A stretch of 32,156 bases of DNA from a virus: the IMG/VR virus record IMGVR_UViG_3300043772_001656, positions 1 to 32,156 of that record; one strand, given 5' to 3'. Positions 21,742 to 30,100 of this stretch are shown here, piece by piece. Both the position numbers and the translations under genes were made by a program. Numbering within the stretch: the first letter of the stretch is position 1; each line of letters starts with the position of its first letter. The notes beneath the pieces are model-generated. The model was not told the origin of the DNA. It saw only the letters and a list, made by a program, of their open reading frames with translations, and ran no database searches.

Positions 21742-21929
21742 CGGATCAGCCTCCCTACGTCTACGGTCGGTTTAACATCGGGAACGTCAGTGATAGCGCA
21801 GGCTACCCAAATGAACGCGAAGAGTGTGATCGCGATTGCGACGTGCGTCGCGTTGAATCCGTGCGGCTTGATCTGAAACCACGGTTCGCCGTCAATGGTG
21901 CGGCGCTTAAACTCGATTCCGAAAAGCAT
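21738..21929 (-). CDS. Small single-span membrane protein
   Basis: In this 63-aa product, an N-terminal soluble part (MLFGIEFKRRTIDGEPWFQI) is followed by one transmembrane helix (about residues 28-46, THVAIAITLFAFIWVACAI) and a short tail. It sits in the early gene cluster and could act on the host envelope. There is no family match from reading. Confidence 0.62.
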   Translation of the reverse strand: MLFGIEFKRRTIDGEPWFQIKPHGFNATHVAIAITLFAFIWVACAITDVPDVKPTVDVGRLIR

Positions 21930-21953
21930 GTGGAACTCCGGATGTTGTGGAAC

Positions 21954-22130
21954 TTAGTCGGCTGTTATGCCTGTGAAGTAAAAGTAGAGAATCGTTTTGA
22001 GTTGTGCAACTGCCGAGCGATTATGCTTCTCGGCTTCAGACTTCAGTCGCTCGTATTGTCCTCGATCGATACGGATGGCAATCGGCTTGTCGGAGATGGT
22101 CTTGGGGTTGGGCTTGTGTAGTCGTTTCAT
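21954..22130 (-). CDS. Ribbon-helix-helix-like DNA-binding protein
   Basis: The 58-aa product starts MKRLHKPNPKTISDKPIAIR at an ATG overlapping the glycosyltransferase stop by 4 bases; the longer in-frame reading to 22298 is not needed. Residues 17-50 (PIAIRIDRGQYERLKSEAEK then HNRSAVAQLKTIL) follow the RHH plan: one strand then two helices, as in Arc/MetJ/CopG. It probably acts as a dimeric repressor; the perfect dyads at 18787-18836 or the leader repeats at 22944-23206 are possible targets. Confidence 0.7.
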   Translation of the reverse strand: MKRLHKPNPKTISDKPIAIRIDRGQYERLKSEAEKHNRSAVAQLKTILYFYFTGITAD

Positions 22131-22792
22131 TTGATGCCGTGCGCTTCCAAAAATTGTGGGTTGTGTTGACGTAGGTAGTCGATCGACGCGGCCTGTTCCG
22201 CCGCCCATGTCTCCGGGGTCATCGTCTGCGATCCGACGTGGTGGACATAAGCACGAGAGACGAAGTGACGGAATCCGGCCTGCGTCATACGATAGCACTG
22301 TTCGTCGTCGGAGAACCAGTTGATCGGCGCATATGGTAGGAAGTCTGCGGCTTTGGTGATGGCGAAGATCGGAGAGACAGATGATACCTCGACGATCAGC
22401 GACTCTTCAGGATAGCCGATGGCGTCGAGTGACGTGTTACCGTAGGGAAAGCGGATGTTCTGTGCTGAGTGCCTAACCCAGTCCGTCCGTGCTGCGAGCC
22501 ATCCCCACTTAATGCCCGCATCGTTCAAATACGCGGCATCGTGGAAGAGTTTCTCGATAGTGTCCGGACGAAGTACGACGTCGTCGTTACAGTGGATGAC
22601 GTACTCGAAGCCATTCGCAAACGCTGCGGCGTGCATGTCGGAGTATACCTTGCCAAAAGCTTGTGTTGTCTGAATTATGACCTGTTCCAAAGCGCTATAC
22701 TGGTACAAGCTTTCACGGAGTACCATTTCGCGCCGCGAACGACTACCCTTTGTTGCGATGATTATACAGGTGTTCTTCCTATTCGCATTCAT
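22127..22792 (-). CDS. GT-A type glycosyltransferase (family 2-like)
   Basis: This 221-aa enzyme starts with the nucleotide-binding strand CIIIATKGSRSRREM. It has the GT-A metal motif in FEYVIHCNDDVVLRPDTIE (about residues 62-80, NDD in the DXD position), a middle acceptor region and a C-terminal NWFSDDEQCYRMTQAGFRHF that fits the catalytic-base 'E/D-D' motif. It transfers a sugar from an NDP donor. In phages such enzymes modify DNA bases, virion proteins or host surface sugars; the target is not shown. Its early position favours modification of host or DNA. Confidence 0.8.
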   Translation of the reverse strand: MNANRKNTCIIIATKGSRSRREMVLRESLYQYSALEQVIIQTTQAFGKVYSDMHAAAFANGFEYVIHCNDDVVLRPDTIEKLFHDAAYLNDAGIKWGWLAARTDWVRHSAQNIRFPYGNTSLDAIGYPEESLIVEVSSVSPIFAITKAADFLPYAPINWFSDDEQCYRMTQAGFRHFVSRAYVHHVGSQTMTPETWAAEQAASIDYLRQHNPQFLEAHGIK

Positions 22793-22935
22793 GGCTTCGA
22801 CCCTTCGTTGGTCTTCATTAACTTCAGCTTCTCGAGTAGGTTCTTCAGCGCCTCGGATTCGGTGCGGCCTTTGGCGGTGACCTTAACGCCGTCTATCCAG
22901 TGATGGGCGTAGACTGTTTTGAGTTTGGGTTGCAT
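22789..22935 (-). CDS. Small hypothetical protein
   Basis: This 48-aa reading (MQPKLKTVYAHHWIDGVKVT ... ending KTNEGSKP) overlaps the glycosyltransferase start by 4 bases and has GGGAC before its ATG. Short strands are followed by a Lys/Leu-rich helix (EALKNLLEKLKLMK). A 17-bp leader repeat shared with the next gene upstream lies just 5' of it. Unknown function. Confidence 0.55.
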   Translation of the reverse strand: MQPKLKTVYAHHWIDGVKVTAKGRTESEALKNLLEKLKLMKTNEGSKP

Positions 22936-22943
22936 GGGTTGTC

Positions 22944-22960
22944 CCGTTGTGGAAGTGAAT
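22944..22960 (-). repeat. 17-bp leader repeat, copy 2
   Basis: The minus strand reads ATTCACTTCCACAACGG just before the 48-aa gene. It is identical to 23190-23206, before the first gene of this operon. A related 13-mer (CACATCATTCACT) that overlaps this copy also occurs at 18805-18817, between the two dyads. This suggests a shared regulatory or translation leader motif. Confidence 0.6.
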
Positions 22961-22995
22961 GATGTGGAGTGTAGGATGCTCCGCCCCGTAGTGAG

Positions 22996-23181
22996 TTACT
23001 TAGCTGGCTGAAACCATGCATTGTCCATGTGCTCAACTTTCGCGCCTTCGCATATCAGAGCCATCGCCTTTACTGATGCAAGCGGGTATGTACGGAATGC
23101 GAAACGGTTGTATGTATAGAAACGCTCGCGGCCCTTTTTGTCGAGCTTAACATATACCGTTGGGAGTGTTGCTGTTGTCAT
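22996..23181 (-). CDS. First gene of the early operon, hypothetical
   Basis: This 61-aa protein starts MTTATLPTVYVKLDKKGRER. Strand-rich N-terminal half (YVKLDKKGRERFYTYNRFAF) and a helix (LASVKAMALICEGA). GGAGCC precedes the ATG. It is the first gene after the promoter at 23226-23255, so it is expected to be made early and strongly. No family was recognised; small basic early phage proteins often bind and redirect host proteins. Confidence 0.62.
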   Translation of the reverse strand: MTTATLPTVYVKLDKKGRERFYTYNRFAFRTYPLASVKAMALICEGAKVEHMDNAWFQPAK

Positions 23182-23189
23182 TGTTGGCT

Positions 23190-23206
23190 CCGTTGTGGAA
23201 GTGAAT
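23190..23206 (-). repeat. 17-bp leader repeat, copy 1
   Basis: The minus strand reads ATTCACTTCCACAACGG, lying between the promoter and the first gene and therefore within the 5' leader. It is identical to 22944-22960. Confidence 0.6.
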
Positions 23207-23225
23207 ACGAATTGAATACGTCACA

Positions 23226-23255
23226 AACATACGGAGATACCTATACCCTTGTCAA
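23226..23255 (-). promoter_or_regulatory. Sigma70-type promoter for the early operon
   Basis: On the minus strand, a perfect -35 box TTGACA (23255-23250) is followed after 18 bases by TATGTT (23231-23226) as the -10 box. It lies just downstream of the strong terminator of the tail operon, and the first early gene starts about 45 bases further on. It is the best promoter I found in the window. Confidence 0.7.
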
Positions 23256-23275
23256 GTGTTTTCTTTATTAGACCG

Positions 23276-23310
23276 AAAAAAAATCGCCCCGGGTGTTATG
23301 CCGAGGCGAT
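23276..23310 (-). terminator. Rho-independent terminator of the tail operon
   Basis: The minus strand forms a 10-bp stem ATCGCCTCGG/CCGGGGCGAT (one G-U) with an 8-base loop, followed by eight T's. It begins nine bases after the stop of the last tail-module gene. It separates the late operon from the promoter of the next operon, which starts about 20 bases on. Confidence 0.93.
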
Positions 23311-23319
23311 CGCATCCGG

Positions 23320-23502
23320 TTACTTCACCTGTAACCCTATGGGGTGTATGGACTTGTCATGCTCCGCGCGTTGCTGCGAAGCGCCCCAGCATCTGAGAAT
23401 ATGTTCCAACTCGAAGCGACGAACGGGAGCCATGTCGACGGTCTCGAGCATCTTCCGAACGGCTGCGATGAACTGCGCCTGCGTCATTTGTTCCATCGTC
23501 AT
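23320..23502 (-). CDS. Small hypothetical protein ending the tail operon
   Basis: The 60-aa product starts MTMEQMTQAQFIAAVRKMLE with a 4-base overlap with the gene upstream; a second ATG two codons in is possible. It is mostly helical (VRRFELEHILRCWGASQQR). It is the last gene before the terminator. Function unknown; it might be an accessory to the receptor-binding genes upstream. Confidence 0.6.
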   Translation of the reverse strand: MTMEQMTQAQFIAAVRKMLETVDMAPVRRFELEHILRCWGASQQRAEHDKSIHPIGLQVK

Positions 23503-24044
23503 GCCAGAGCCGTAGACTGTTCGGTGAACAGACGCGCGCGCAGTGAAGCGCTCGCCGCGTAGGTCTTGCCTTCATTCGCGAGAACGACCGCGTAGACGTT
23601 CGTCGACGATGCCGTCGATCCCGTGCGAACGTAGATGTTCGGTGTGACGGTCGCGATCCAGACTGTATCGGATAGGCGCTTGTAATCCGCGGCTGCGATC
23701 TCGACGATCGCCAGTAGGTTCGTCGCGCTACCGTTGTAAACCGCGCCCGCCGTCGGCGTCGCCGGGGCCGCGCCTGTGTAGAGATACACTTGGAGTGCGG
23801 TCTTTTTAATGTTCGCCGAACTCGACGCCGTCTCTTCGATCTGCAGCTGCACGACGCGCCCGTGTTGGTACGTCGTTTGGAACACGCCGTTAAACGTGAG
23901 CACGGTCGGAGTTGATTGAACCGGGAAGTATTGACTCAGCGCCGACGTCGATACGTTGGTGACGTTAAGCCATCCGTCCGTATTGGACGCGACGATGTCC
24001 GTGAGGACGTTGTTTGTCGTTGGTGTTGTTGGTAGACAACTCAT
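23499..24044 (-). CDS. Tail-associated structural protein, hypothetical
   Basis: The 181-aa product starts MSCLPTTPTTNNVLTDIVAS. It is strongly beta-rich, with Thr/Ser/Ala-rich strands (VVQLQIEETASSSANIKKTALQVYLYTG, then DTVWIATVTPNIYVRTGS) and no catalytic motif. Similar jelly-roll-like modules occur at the ends of phage tail operons. It is probably a minor tail or tip protein; a capsid-surface role cannot be excluded. Confidence 0.6.
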   Translation of the reverse strand: MSCLPTTPTTNNVLTDIVASNTDGWLNVTNVSTSALSQYFPVQSTPTVLTFNGVFQTTYQHGRVVQLQIEETASSSANIKKTALQVYLYTGAAPATPTAGAVYNGSATNLLAIVEIAAADYKRLSDTVWIATVTPNIYVRTGSTASSTNVYAVVLANEGKTYAASASLRARLFTEQSTALA

Positions 24045-24099
24045 TTGTGATCCTGTTTTGTTTGTTGTGCTTTCAATTAGACGATCAGTGTTCTTTCAA

Positions 24100-24915
24100 T
24101 CAGACGTCGAACGCGTAAGCGACGCCCGTTGTCGGGCTGTTGATGAGTCCGCCGTTCTGGAGATCAGCGTAGCCGCCGAGATCGCATCGCGTGCGGTGGG
24201 CGCTAACATAACCATAGACGGAGGTCGGATGCAAAAGCTGTAGCGTACCGGCTGCGCCCGACGAGTTGACGAAGTAACCGATCTGCAGCTTCTGACCTGA
24301 GCGCAGCGGGACAAGTGACGACCCGCAGAGCTTGACGTCGATTATCGGATTCTCGCCTGCGTACTCGTTGTCGATCGCGTCGATCACGCGCCATAGCGAG
24401 CCGTCGACCATGATGCCGAGGCGAGCGATAGAACACCCTACGCCCGCGGTAAGCCTCAGCTGCAGCATCGCGCTTACGTGATAGACGCCCACGGCATCGG
24501 CCGGACAAACATATTGCCAGACGTCGAGATCCTGCGTAGCTCCGGCGATGTACGCCGCGCCCATGCTACGTACGACCTCACGTTGAAACGCGACGGGATA
24601 GAACGCCTTCGTCGTGATCGTGATATGGTCGCCAATGCACCAATCGAGAGCGCGTTCGTATTCCGCCGTCCATGCCTTCGCGCGCCGTTCGCCGTTCGCC
24701 GCTGCGATTGCTACGCCCTTATCCAGATTCGACACGTCTTTCAGGATTAGCGGCGCGACGTCGTCAAGGCTGTTCGTCAGGACGTCGTCCTGGTAGTTCG
24801 TGACCGTGTCGCCACTGTCGACGATAACGGCGTTCTGTCCTTTGCGTCGTGACCGCTCGAAGGCGAGCGACGCAGGCGCTATCTTTTGCCCACGGACGGG
24901 ATCGTTAATCGGCAT
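24100..24915 (-). CDS. Tail tip / receptor-binding candidate with C1q-like C-terminus
   Basis: This 271-aa protein has a 100-residue anchor part (MPINDPVRGQKIAPASLAFE ...). Its beta-rich C-terminal domain (about 125-255) has YHVSAMLQLRLTAG ... LGIMVDGSLWRV ... SGQKLQIGYFVNSSGAAGTL ... SVYGYVSAHRT. That strand pattern resembles the TNF/C1q-like fold used by many phage receptor-binding proteins. It follows the large tail gene by one base. The fold call is from pattern only. Confidence 0.6.
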   Translation of the reverse strand: MPINDPVRGQKIAPASLAFERSRRKGQNAVIVDSGDTVTNYQDDVLTNSLDDVAPLILKDVSNLDKGVAIAAANGERRAKAWTAEYERALDWCIGDHITITTKAFYPVAFQREVVRSMGAAYIAGATQDLDVWQYVCPADAVGVYHVSAMLQLRLTAGVGCSIARLGIMVDGSLWRVIDAIDNEYAGENPIIDVKLCGSSLVPLRSGQKLQIGYFVNSSGAAGTLQLLHPTSVYGYVSAHRTRCDLGGYADLQNGGLINSPTTGVAYAFDV

Positions 24916-24916
24916 G

Positions 24917-26707
24917 TTATGGATTCTCCATGAGGTAGTAACGCGCTTTCGTTTTGCCTTCCGTCCAGTTCGTTACGATCGACGTCGTAATTGCACGCGA
25001 CCACGGGAGACTCGTAAACGTGTAAGCCGCGCCGTTCTGGAATAAGAGCCGCGCGCCGAGCGACTGCGGTAGGTAGGCGACCGATCCGCGCAGATCGTAC
25101 TCGAGTTCGATCGACGCCGAGTCCTCCTCAGCGAAAACGGTCGAATAGAACTTTACCAGCGCGTAAGGTAAGCACGACCGAACCTGTCGTTCGGCGAGTG
25201 TGAGCTTGTAGAGTGCAAGGTTTGTGATCTGTGGTAGCTCGGCAGATGCGGTAGTCGAGACGCTGATCGCGTGCGTCGATGACGGACCATAGTAGATCTT
25301 GGTATCTTCGTGCGCTTTCAAGAGCTGATCGCTCGACGCGGCGTATTTAGTGACGACGTTGTTTGTTTGCAGATACCCTTGTCGAAAGAAGCCGACGCCC
25401 GATGTAGTTCTGTTCTTGTAGGTCGGTATGTTGTTTAGTATCGGCTCGACGTTGATCGATCGCGACGCCTCCGTCCCCTTGCTAACGTACGCCCATTCGG
25501 TAACGTCTTCTTCGTTGAAGCCTTCGATCCGGGCTTCGCCTTTTAGCACGTTGTTACCGCGTATGCTGATAGACGGGCGCGTGAGCGCTGTGTCCAGATC
25601 GATCGTGTAGTCCTGATAGTCGAACGTGTTACTCGTCGTTATCGGCGAAGCGATACGGCGAACGTTCCACTTGACAGTAACGAACGGCCGCGTCGGCGAT
25701 GTGTACGTCGTGTTGTCATAACCGAAGGAATACGAGAGCTTAACGCCTAACGTTTCCGCGAGACGCTTCAGGATATCCCATGCGGTGATATCATCGCGCC
25801 CCCATGCGAGCTTATCGCCACGTGAGGCGAGACCTCCGAGGATGTTCGTATATGCCTGCGACGCGTTTCTCGTGTTTGCTATGTGAGTAGTGAGATACGC
25901 CGTCGACTTTGTTAGGGCTGCGCCTGCTTTCCGTGGCGCGTTAACATCTTGTTCGTACATCTCGACGGCCGTTTCGATCATGTTACGCAGATCGTTACCG
26001 GTGTCGAAGTTTGTCCCTTGCAGCGTAGCCCATGCAGACGCGCGCCCGTCGAGAAGGTTCATGTAGTTACCGCAGACCTTACGAAACCAAAGCATGACAT
26101 GCTCGAACGAACTACGGAAGCCGTAGTAGGGCGCGCTCGGAATGAACATGATGTTCGTTTGATTGTCTGTTCCACCGCCTCCGGTTTCGAGTGAGTCGAA
26201 AACCTCACGATAGGGCGTCGAGTCCTCCGGCTCGTAACCGAAAAACAGGTTGTAACCCGTGAGCGTCTTCATAGTGTAGTAAGCCACGTCGACAAGTTCG
26301 GCATTGTAGACGTACCCGTTATCGCCCGGCTCTAACTCCAGCGCGTCGACGTTGTCTTCGACGCCGCAGAACTCGAGTGAGTAGGTAGCGCCGGCCGTGC
26401 CACGATCGGAGAAGAGCATCCACGTATTTCGCCCTTCATAGCCGAACGGGTTCGTCCCGCGTGCCGTCGATAGGAGCGTACGCACTGCGGGAGCCAGTCC
26501 GTCCCAGTCGAGTTCTATCTTGAGCGTCTGCGGTTTCTGCAGTCCGAACGGGAGCTCGTCGAACTCCGACGTTTGTTCGCCAATGTTTAGCACGCCGTAC
26601 GGAGGTTGTTCGACGACGGTACCTGATAGCGTCTCGTTATACGGGACAAGATCGAGTCGGACGTTCCACCCGTTCGGGAGCTCACGTGAGTAGCGGTAAA
26701 TACTCAT
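24917..26707 (-). CDS. Large distal tail / tail-associated protein
   Basis: The 596-aa product starts MSIYRYSRELPNGWNVRLDL at an ATG overlapping the upstream stop by 4 bases; the in-frame extension to 27172 overlaps another gene and is rejected. The first 150 residues are beta-rich (EFDELPFGLQKPQTLKIELD). A middle helical/mixed part contains GRDDITAWDILKRLAETLGV and SFGYDN, a pattern seen in phage baseplate hub proteins. The C-terminal part is beta-rich again. From its position after the tape measure and a small distal protein, it is likely the hub or tail-tip structural protein. No hydrolase motif was found. Confidence 0.7.
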   Translation of the reverse strand: MSIYRYSRELPNGWNVRLDLVPYNETLSGTVVEQPPYGVLNIGEQTSEFDELPFGLQKPQTLKIELDWDGLAPAVRTLLSTARGTNPFGYEGRNTWMLFSDRGTAGATYSLEFCGVEDNVDALELEPGDNGYVYNAELVDVAYYTMKTLTGYNLFFGYEPEDSTPYREVFDSLETGGGGTDNQTNIMFIPSAPYYGFRSSFEHVMLWFRKVCGNYMNLLDGRASAWATLQGTNFDTGNDLRNMIETAVEMYEQDVNAPRKAGAALTKSTAYLTTHIANTRNASQAYTNILGGLASRGDKLAWGRDDITAWDILKRLAETLGVKLSYSFGYDNTTYTSPTRPFVTVKWNVRRIASPITTSNTFDYQDYTIDLDTALTRPSISIRGNNVLKGEARIEGFNEEDVTEWAYVSKGTEASRSINVEPILNNIPTYKNRTTSGVGFFRQGYLQTNNVVTKYAASSDQLLKAHEDTKIYYGPSSTHAISVSTTASAELPQITNLALYKLTLAERQVRSCLPYALVKFYSTVFAEEDSASIELEYDLRGSVAYLPQSLGARLLFQNGAAYTFTSLPWSRAITTSIVTNWTEGKTKARYYLMENP

Positions 26708-27186
26708 AGCTTGAACCTGTGAGCGAGTGACAAGGTAAGGCGACGCGTCCCGGCTTCGTCGTTTATGGATTCCTCCCACCCGTTGACGACGACCGGATGG
26801 GCCGTTGCTGATGTGCTCGGATAGGTTCGCGAGCCTGCTTCCACGCGCGCCCATAAGAACGAACGCGAGTCGACGATCTCTGCGATCTGATCGATCACGT
26901 CGATATCCTGCGAGCCCGCACCATTTGCGAAGGCGAACGGGAACGACTCTATTTCGAACACACGACGCCGTGACGACGTTCCACGGCGCGACCCTGATAT
27001 ATCTTCGAGTGATGAGCTTTCGACCTCCCACGTCGCACGCGAGCCCGTAATGTAGAACTCGGCAGTCGTGTACGAATAGGTCGCCCCGAGCGCTGCAATG
27101 TTCGACGTGGCGACCGTGTCGTATGCAGTCGACGCCGTGTCCGTCGTAGCTGCGTAGATGGTTACTTTCCAATTCGATTGCGCCAT
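26704..27186 (-). CDS. Distal tail-like minor tail protein
   Basis: The 160-aa protein (MAQSNWKVTIYAATTDTAST...) begins two bases after the tape measure stop. It is beta-rich (AEFYITGSRATWEVESSSLED, then RRRVFEIESFPFAFANGAGSQ) and ends in RRLTLSLAHRFKL. The place immediately after the tape measure is that of the distal tail protein in siphoviruses. Assignment is positional. Confidence 0.62.
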   Translation of the reverse strand: MAQSNWKVTIYAATTDTASTAYDTVATSNIAALGATYSYTTAEFYITGSRATWEVESSSLEDISGSRRGTSSRRRVFEIESFPFAFANGAGSQDIDVIDQIAEIVDSRSFLWARVEAGSRTYPSTSATAHPVVVNGWEESINDEAGTRRLTLSLAHRFKL

Positions 27187-27187
27187 G

Positions 27188-30100
27188 TTATCCTCTTAGT
27201 CCGCGAAGCGCTGCGCGCCTGCGATCACGTTCGTAAATGTAGTTATCGAATCCGACGTCGAGACGTACGGCCTGCGATCCCTGAATTCCGTTCGGCATGC
27301 CGTCGAGACGTTTGCGAATCGCTGACAGTTCCGCGCGCATCGCTGAGAACTCGCCGTTGTCGATCATCGGCATGCGTCCACGGTTCATCTCTTCGAGTAC
27401 CGGGCGGAACTGCTTCGTCGCTTTGGCGTGCATTACGAACTCTTGTCCGTGAACGACGCCCGCGATTTGTTTCGTTCCCATGTTACCCGTATAACCGCCC
27501 TCCTCGAAACCGTTCGCCGCTGCCTTAGCTACCGCGACCGCACCCTTCAACGTCGCGATCAACGCAGCCGCTACGACCGCACCAACGAGCGGATTCGCTG
27601 CGAGCGATTGTCCAAGGATCAGAGCGACGAGCGCCGGGATAGTCGCGTCGAGAATGTCGAGTATCAAGAACACGAACCCCTTGCCGAACTCTTCGCCCGA
27701 TACAAGAATTGCAGCGAAGCCCGCAGCGGCTGCCTGTGCAGTAGCGGCGAGGAGCTTTTCGATATCCTCTTCCGATCCCTTAAACCCGGCCGAGATCGAC
27801 GAGAGACTTTGGATCGACGAGTCGGCGATCTTTTGGAACGAGTCGGACAGTTTCTGCAGCAAGCCTTCGAGAATGCCTCCCGATTCCGTGGCGAGTCCTT
27901 CGAGTTCGGAGACGGCGCTTTGATAGTCAAGCGTTCCGGCTTTCAATGCCGCGACCGTTTCGTCGGCTGCAGCTGTTGCCTCTTCTGTCAGCGTGTCGAA
28001 TACGCCTGTGAAATCGAGAGTCGCGAGGGCTTGAGTGATACCACCGGCAAGGCCTTCGAGTACCGCGCCGCTTTTCTTTGTCGAACCTTCGAGCGCGTCG
28101 GCTTGCTTCTGTGCTTCGCGCAGGATAAGACGCGTTTCGTCTTCGCGCGCCTGACCTGTCGACTTGATCGCTGCGAGTTTAAGGTTAGTCTCGAGGGCGA
28201 TGTTGTCTTCTAAGATCCGGCGTATCTCTTCAGCGTTCGCGACCTCGTCAGTCTTTAGAACTTCGAGTCGTCGCTTGTTCGTTTCGAGCTGCGTTTTTTG
28301 CGATGCAATAAACGCCTTATCCGTCGCCTCGATCGCTTCTGCGTTGAGCTCTGCGAGTTTGAGATTAACAAGGCGGATCTGTTCTTCGTACGCAGCGACC
28401 AGCACCGGCGAGGCTTGCACCTCCGGCGTGTTGAGTGCGTCGGTAAGGCTTTGCCGCAGCGAAGCGAACGAACCGCGCAAACCTTCGACCGCCGTCTCGA
28501 ATTGGATAGGATCAATGATCCCTTCGGTGAGCTCCTTCGCGTTTTTCTTGAACGACTCGTTAAAGAACTTTAGCGACTTTTGGACGTTCTTTTCCAGTTC
28601 CTCCGGCTTGAGAGATAGCTCGGCTTCGAGCTTTATCTCAGCTTGTAAGAAGTTCTGGAGCTGCGTGTTGATGTCGGCAAGTTCTTTGTCATCTGTTTTG
28701 AACTTGACAGATACGACGCGCTCTTCGCCCGTCTCCGCATTGAGATCGATTTGCGTTCCGAGTGTCTCTTTATACGCTTGCGTGATCTTGCGTTGCGTGT
28801 CGAGTTCGAGTTTTTTAAGAGCTATCTTTTCCTGATCCTTGTCAAGCTTTTGCTTGAGGATCGCCGTAGTCAGTGTCTCTTGTTCTGTCTTAAGTTGCGC
28901 CTGACGAACTGCGAAGAGATCCTTTGCTTTCTTGATCGCGTCGCCCTGATCCGGTGGCGGTGGCGTTTTCTGTCCGGCCTGAATCTCGCCGATGAGCTTC
29001 GTCAGTTCGAGGTACTGATCGCGTGTAATCTTCTGTTGTGCTAACAGTCCGTTCGAGGTCTGTGTAAACGCTTTCTTGACGTTCTTCACGACGCCTTCTG
29101 TCTGATTCTCTGCAGCCTTGCCCGCGCCCTTGATCTTGTCGACGAGTGCGTCGAACTCTGCCTCGGCTGCCTTCGCTTCGGCCTTCGCTTTGTCGCGCGC
29201 CGCTACATCTGTGAATCCCTTATCGTACGCTTGCGCGACCTTCTCGCCGAATCCAGAGAACGCGTCGATCGCCTTCTTCAGATCGAACGAAGCGAGCGCG
29301 TTAAAGAAGTCCCCGATCGTTTCCTTGATTGTTCGGAACGCCTCCGTTACACCGCTGATCGTTCCGCGAATGTTGTTGAACGCGTCGCGCAGACGGTCGA
29401 TAATGCCTTTGCCCTTCTCGGATTCTTTGTTGTTTTCCTTCTGACTGCCGAACCACTCGCGGAACCGCGTGATAACACCTGCCACAATACCCGCAAAAAT
29501 CTGGAACGGCACGACAAGGAACTCGACTACGAAGCCGCCGACTTCGACGATCACGTCGGAGACCATTGTCAGCACTTCGCCCAAGCCTGATAGATAGTCC
29601 TTAAACAACTGCACGATGTCGAGGCCCTTGTCAAGCTCGCCACCGCCACCAAAGATCTGCGCGATCGCATCCTTCACAGGCTGCAGAGCGTCACCGAATG
29701 ACTCGAAGATTCGAGCGATCACACCGAAGACTGTCTTGACTACTACGGCTGCGTTCTGGAAAGCCACGACGATACCGCCAAAGATGAGACCGCCAATCGC
29801 CATGAGCACCGGCTTCACATAGTCGTAGATCGCAGAGAACGCGTCGCCGATGCTGTCGGCTGCTTCGCCAAAGATCGGACCTAATACCTCGACGAACGCT
29901 TTGCCGATTGCGCTCACGCCGTTAAACAACGAGATCGCGAAGTCTTCGACGTTAGCCTGCACACGTGAGACGAACTCGCCAAACGTTTGCATGTTGATCT
30001 TTGCCTGCTCGAACGCTTCCTGCGTTCCGGTCACTCCGAGTGTGAACTCTTTCAACGTGTCGACGTTAGCAAGGAGGATGCCTGCGGCTGCGGCGTTTTC

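Noticed and set aside
26708-27172. In-frame N-terminal extension of the large tail protein
   Set aside because: It is Arg/His-rich and covers a well-formed minor tail gene in another frame. The ATG at 26707 overlaps that gene's stop in the usual ATGA manner.
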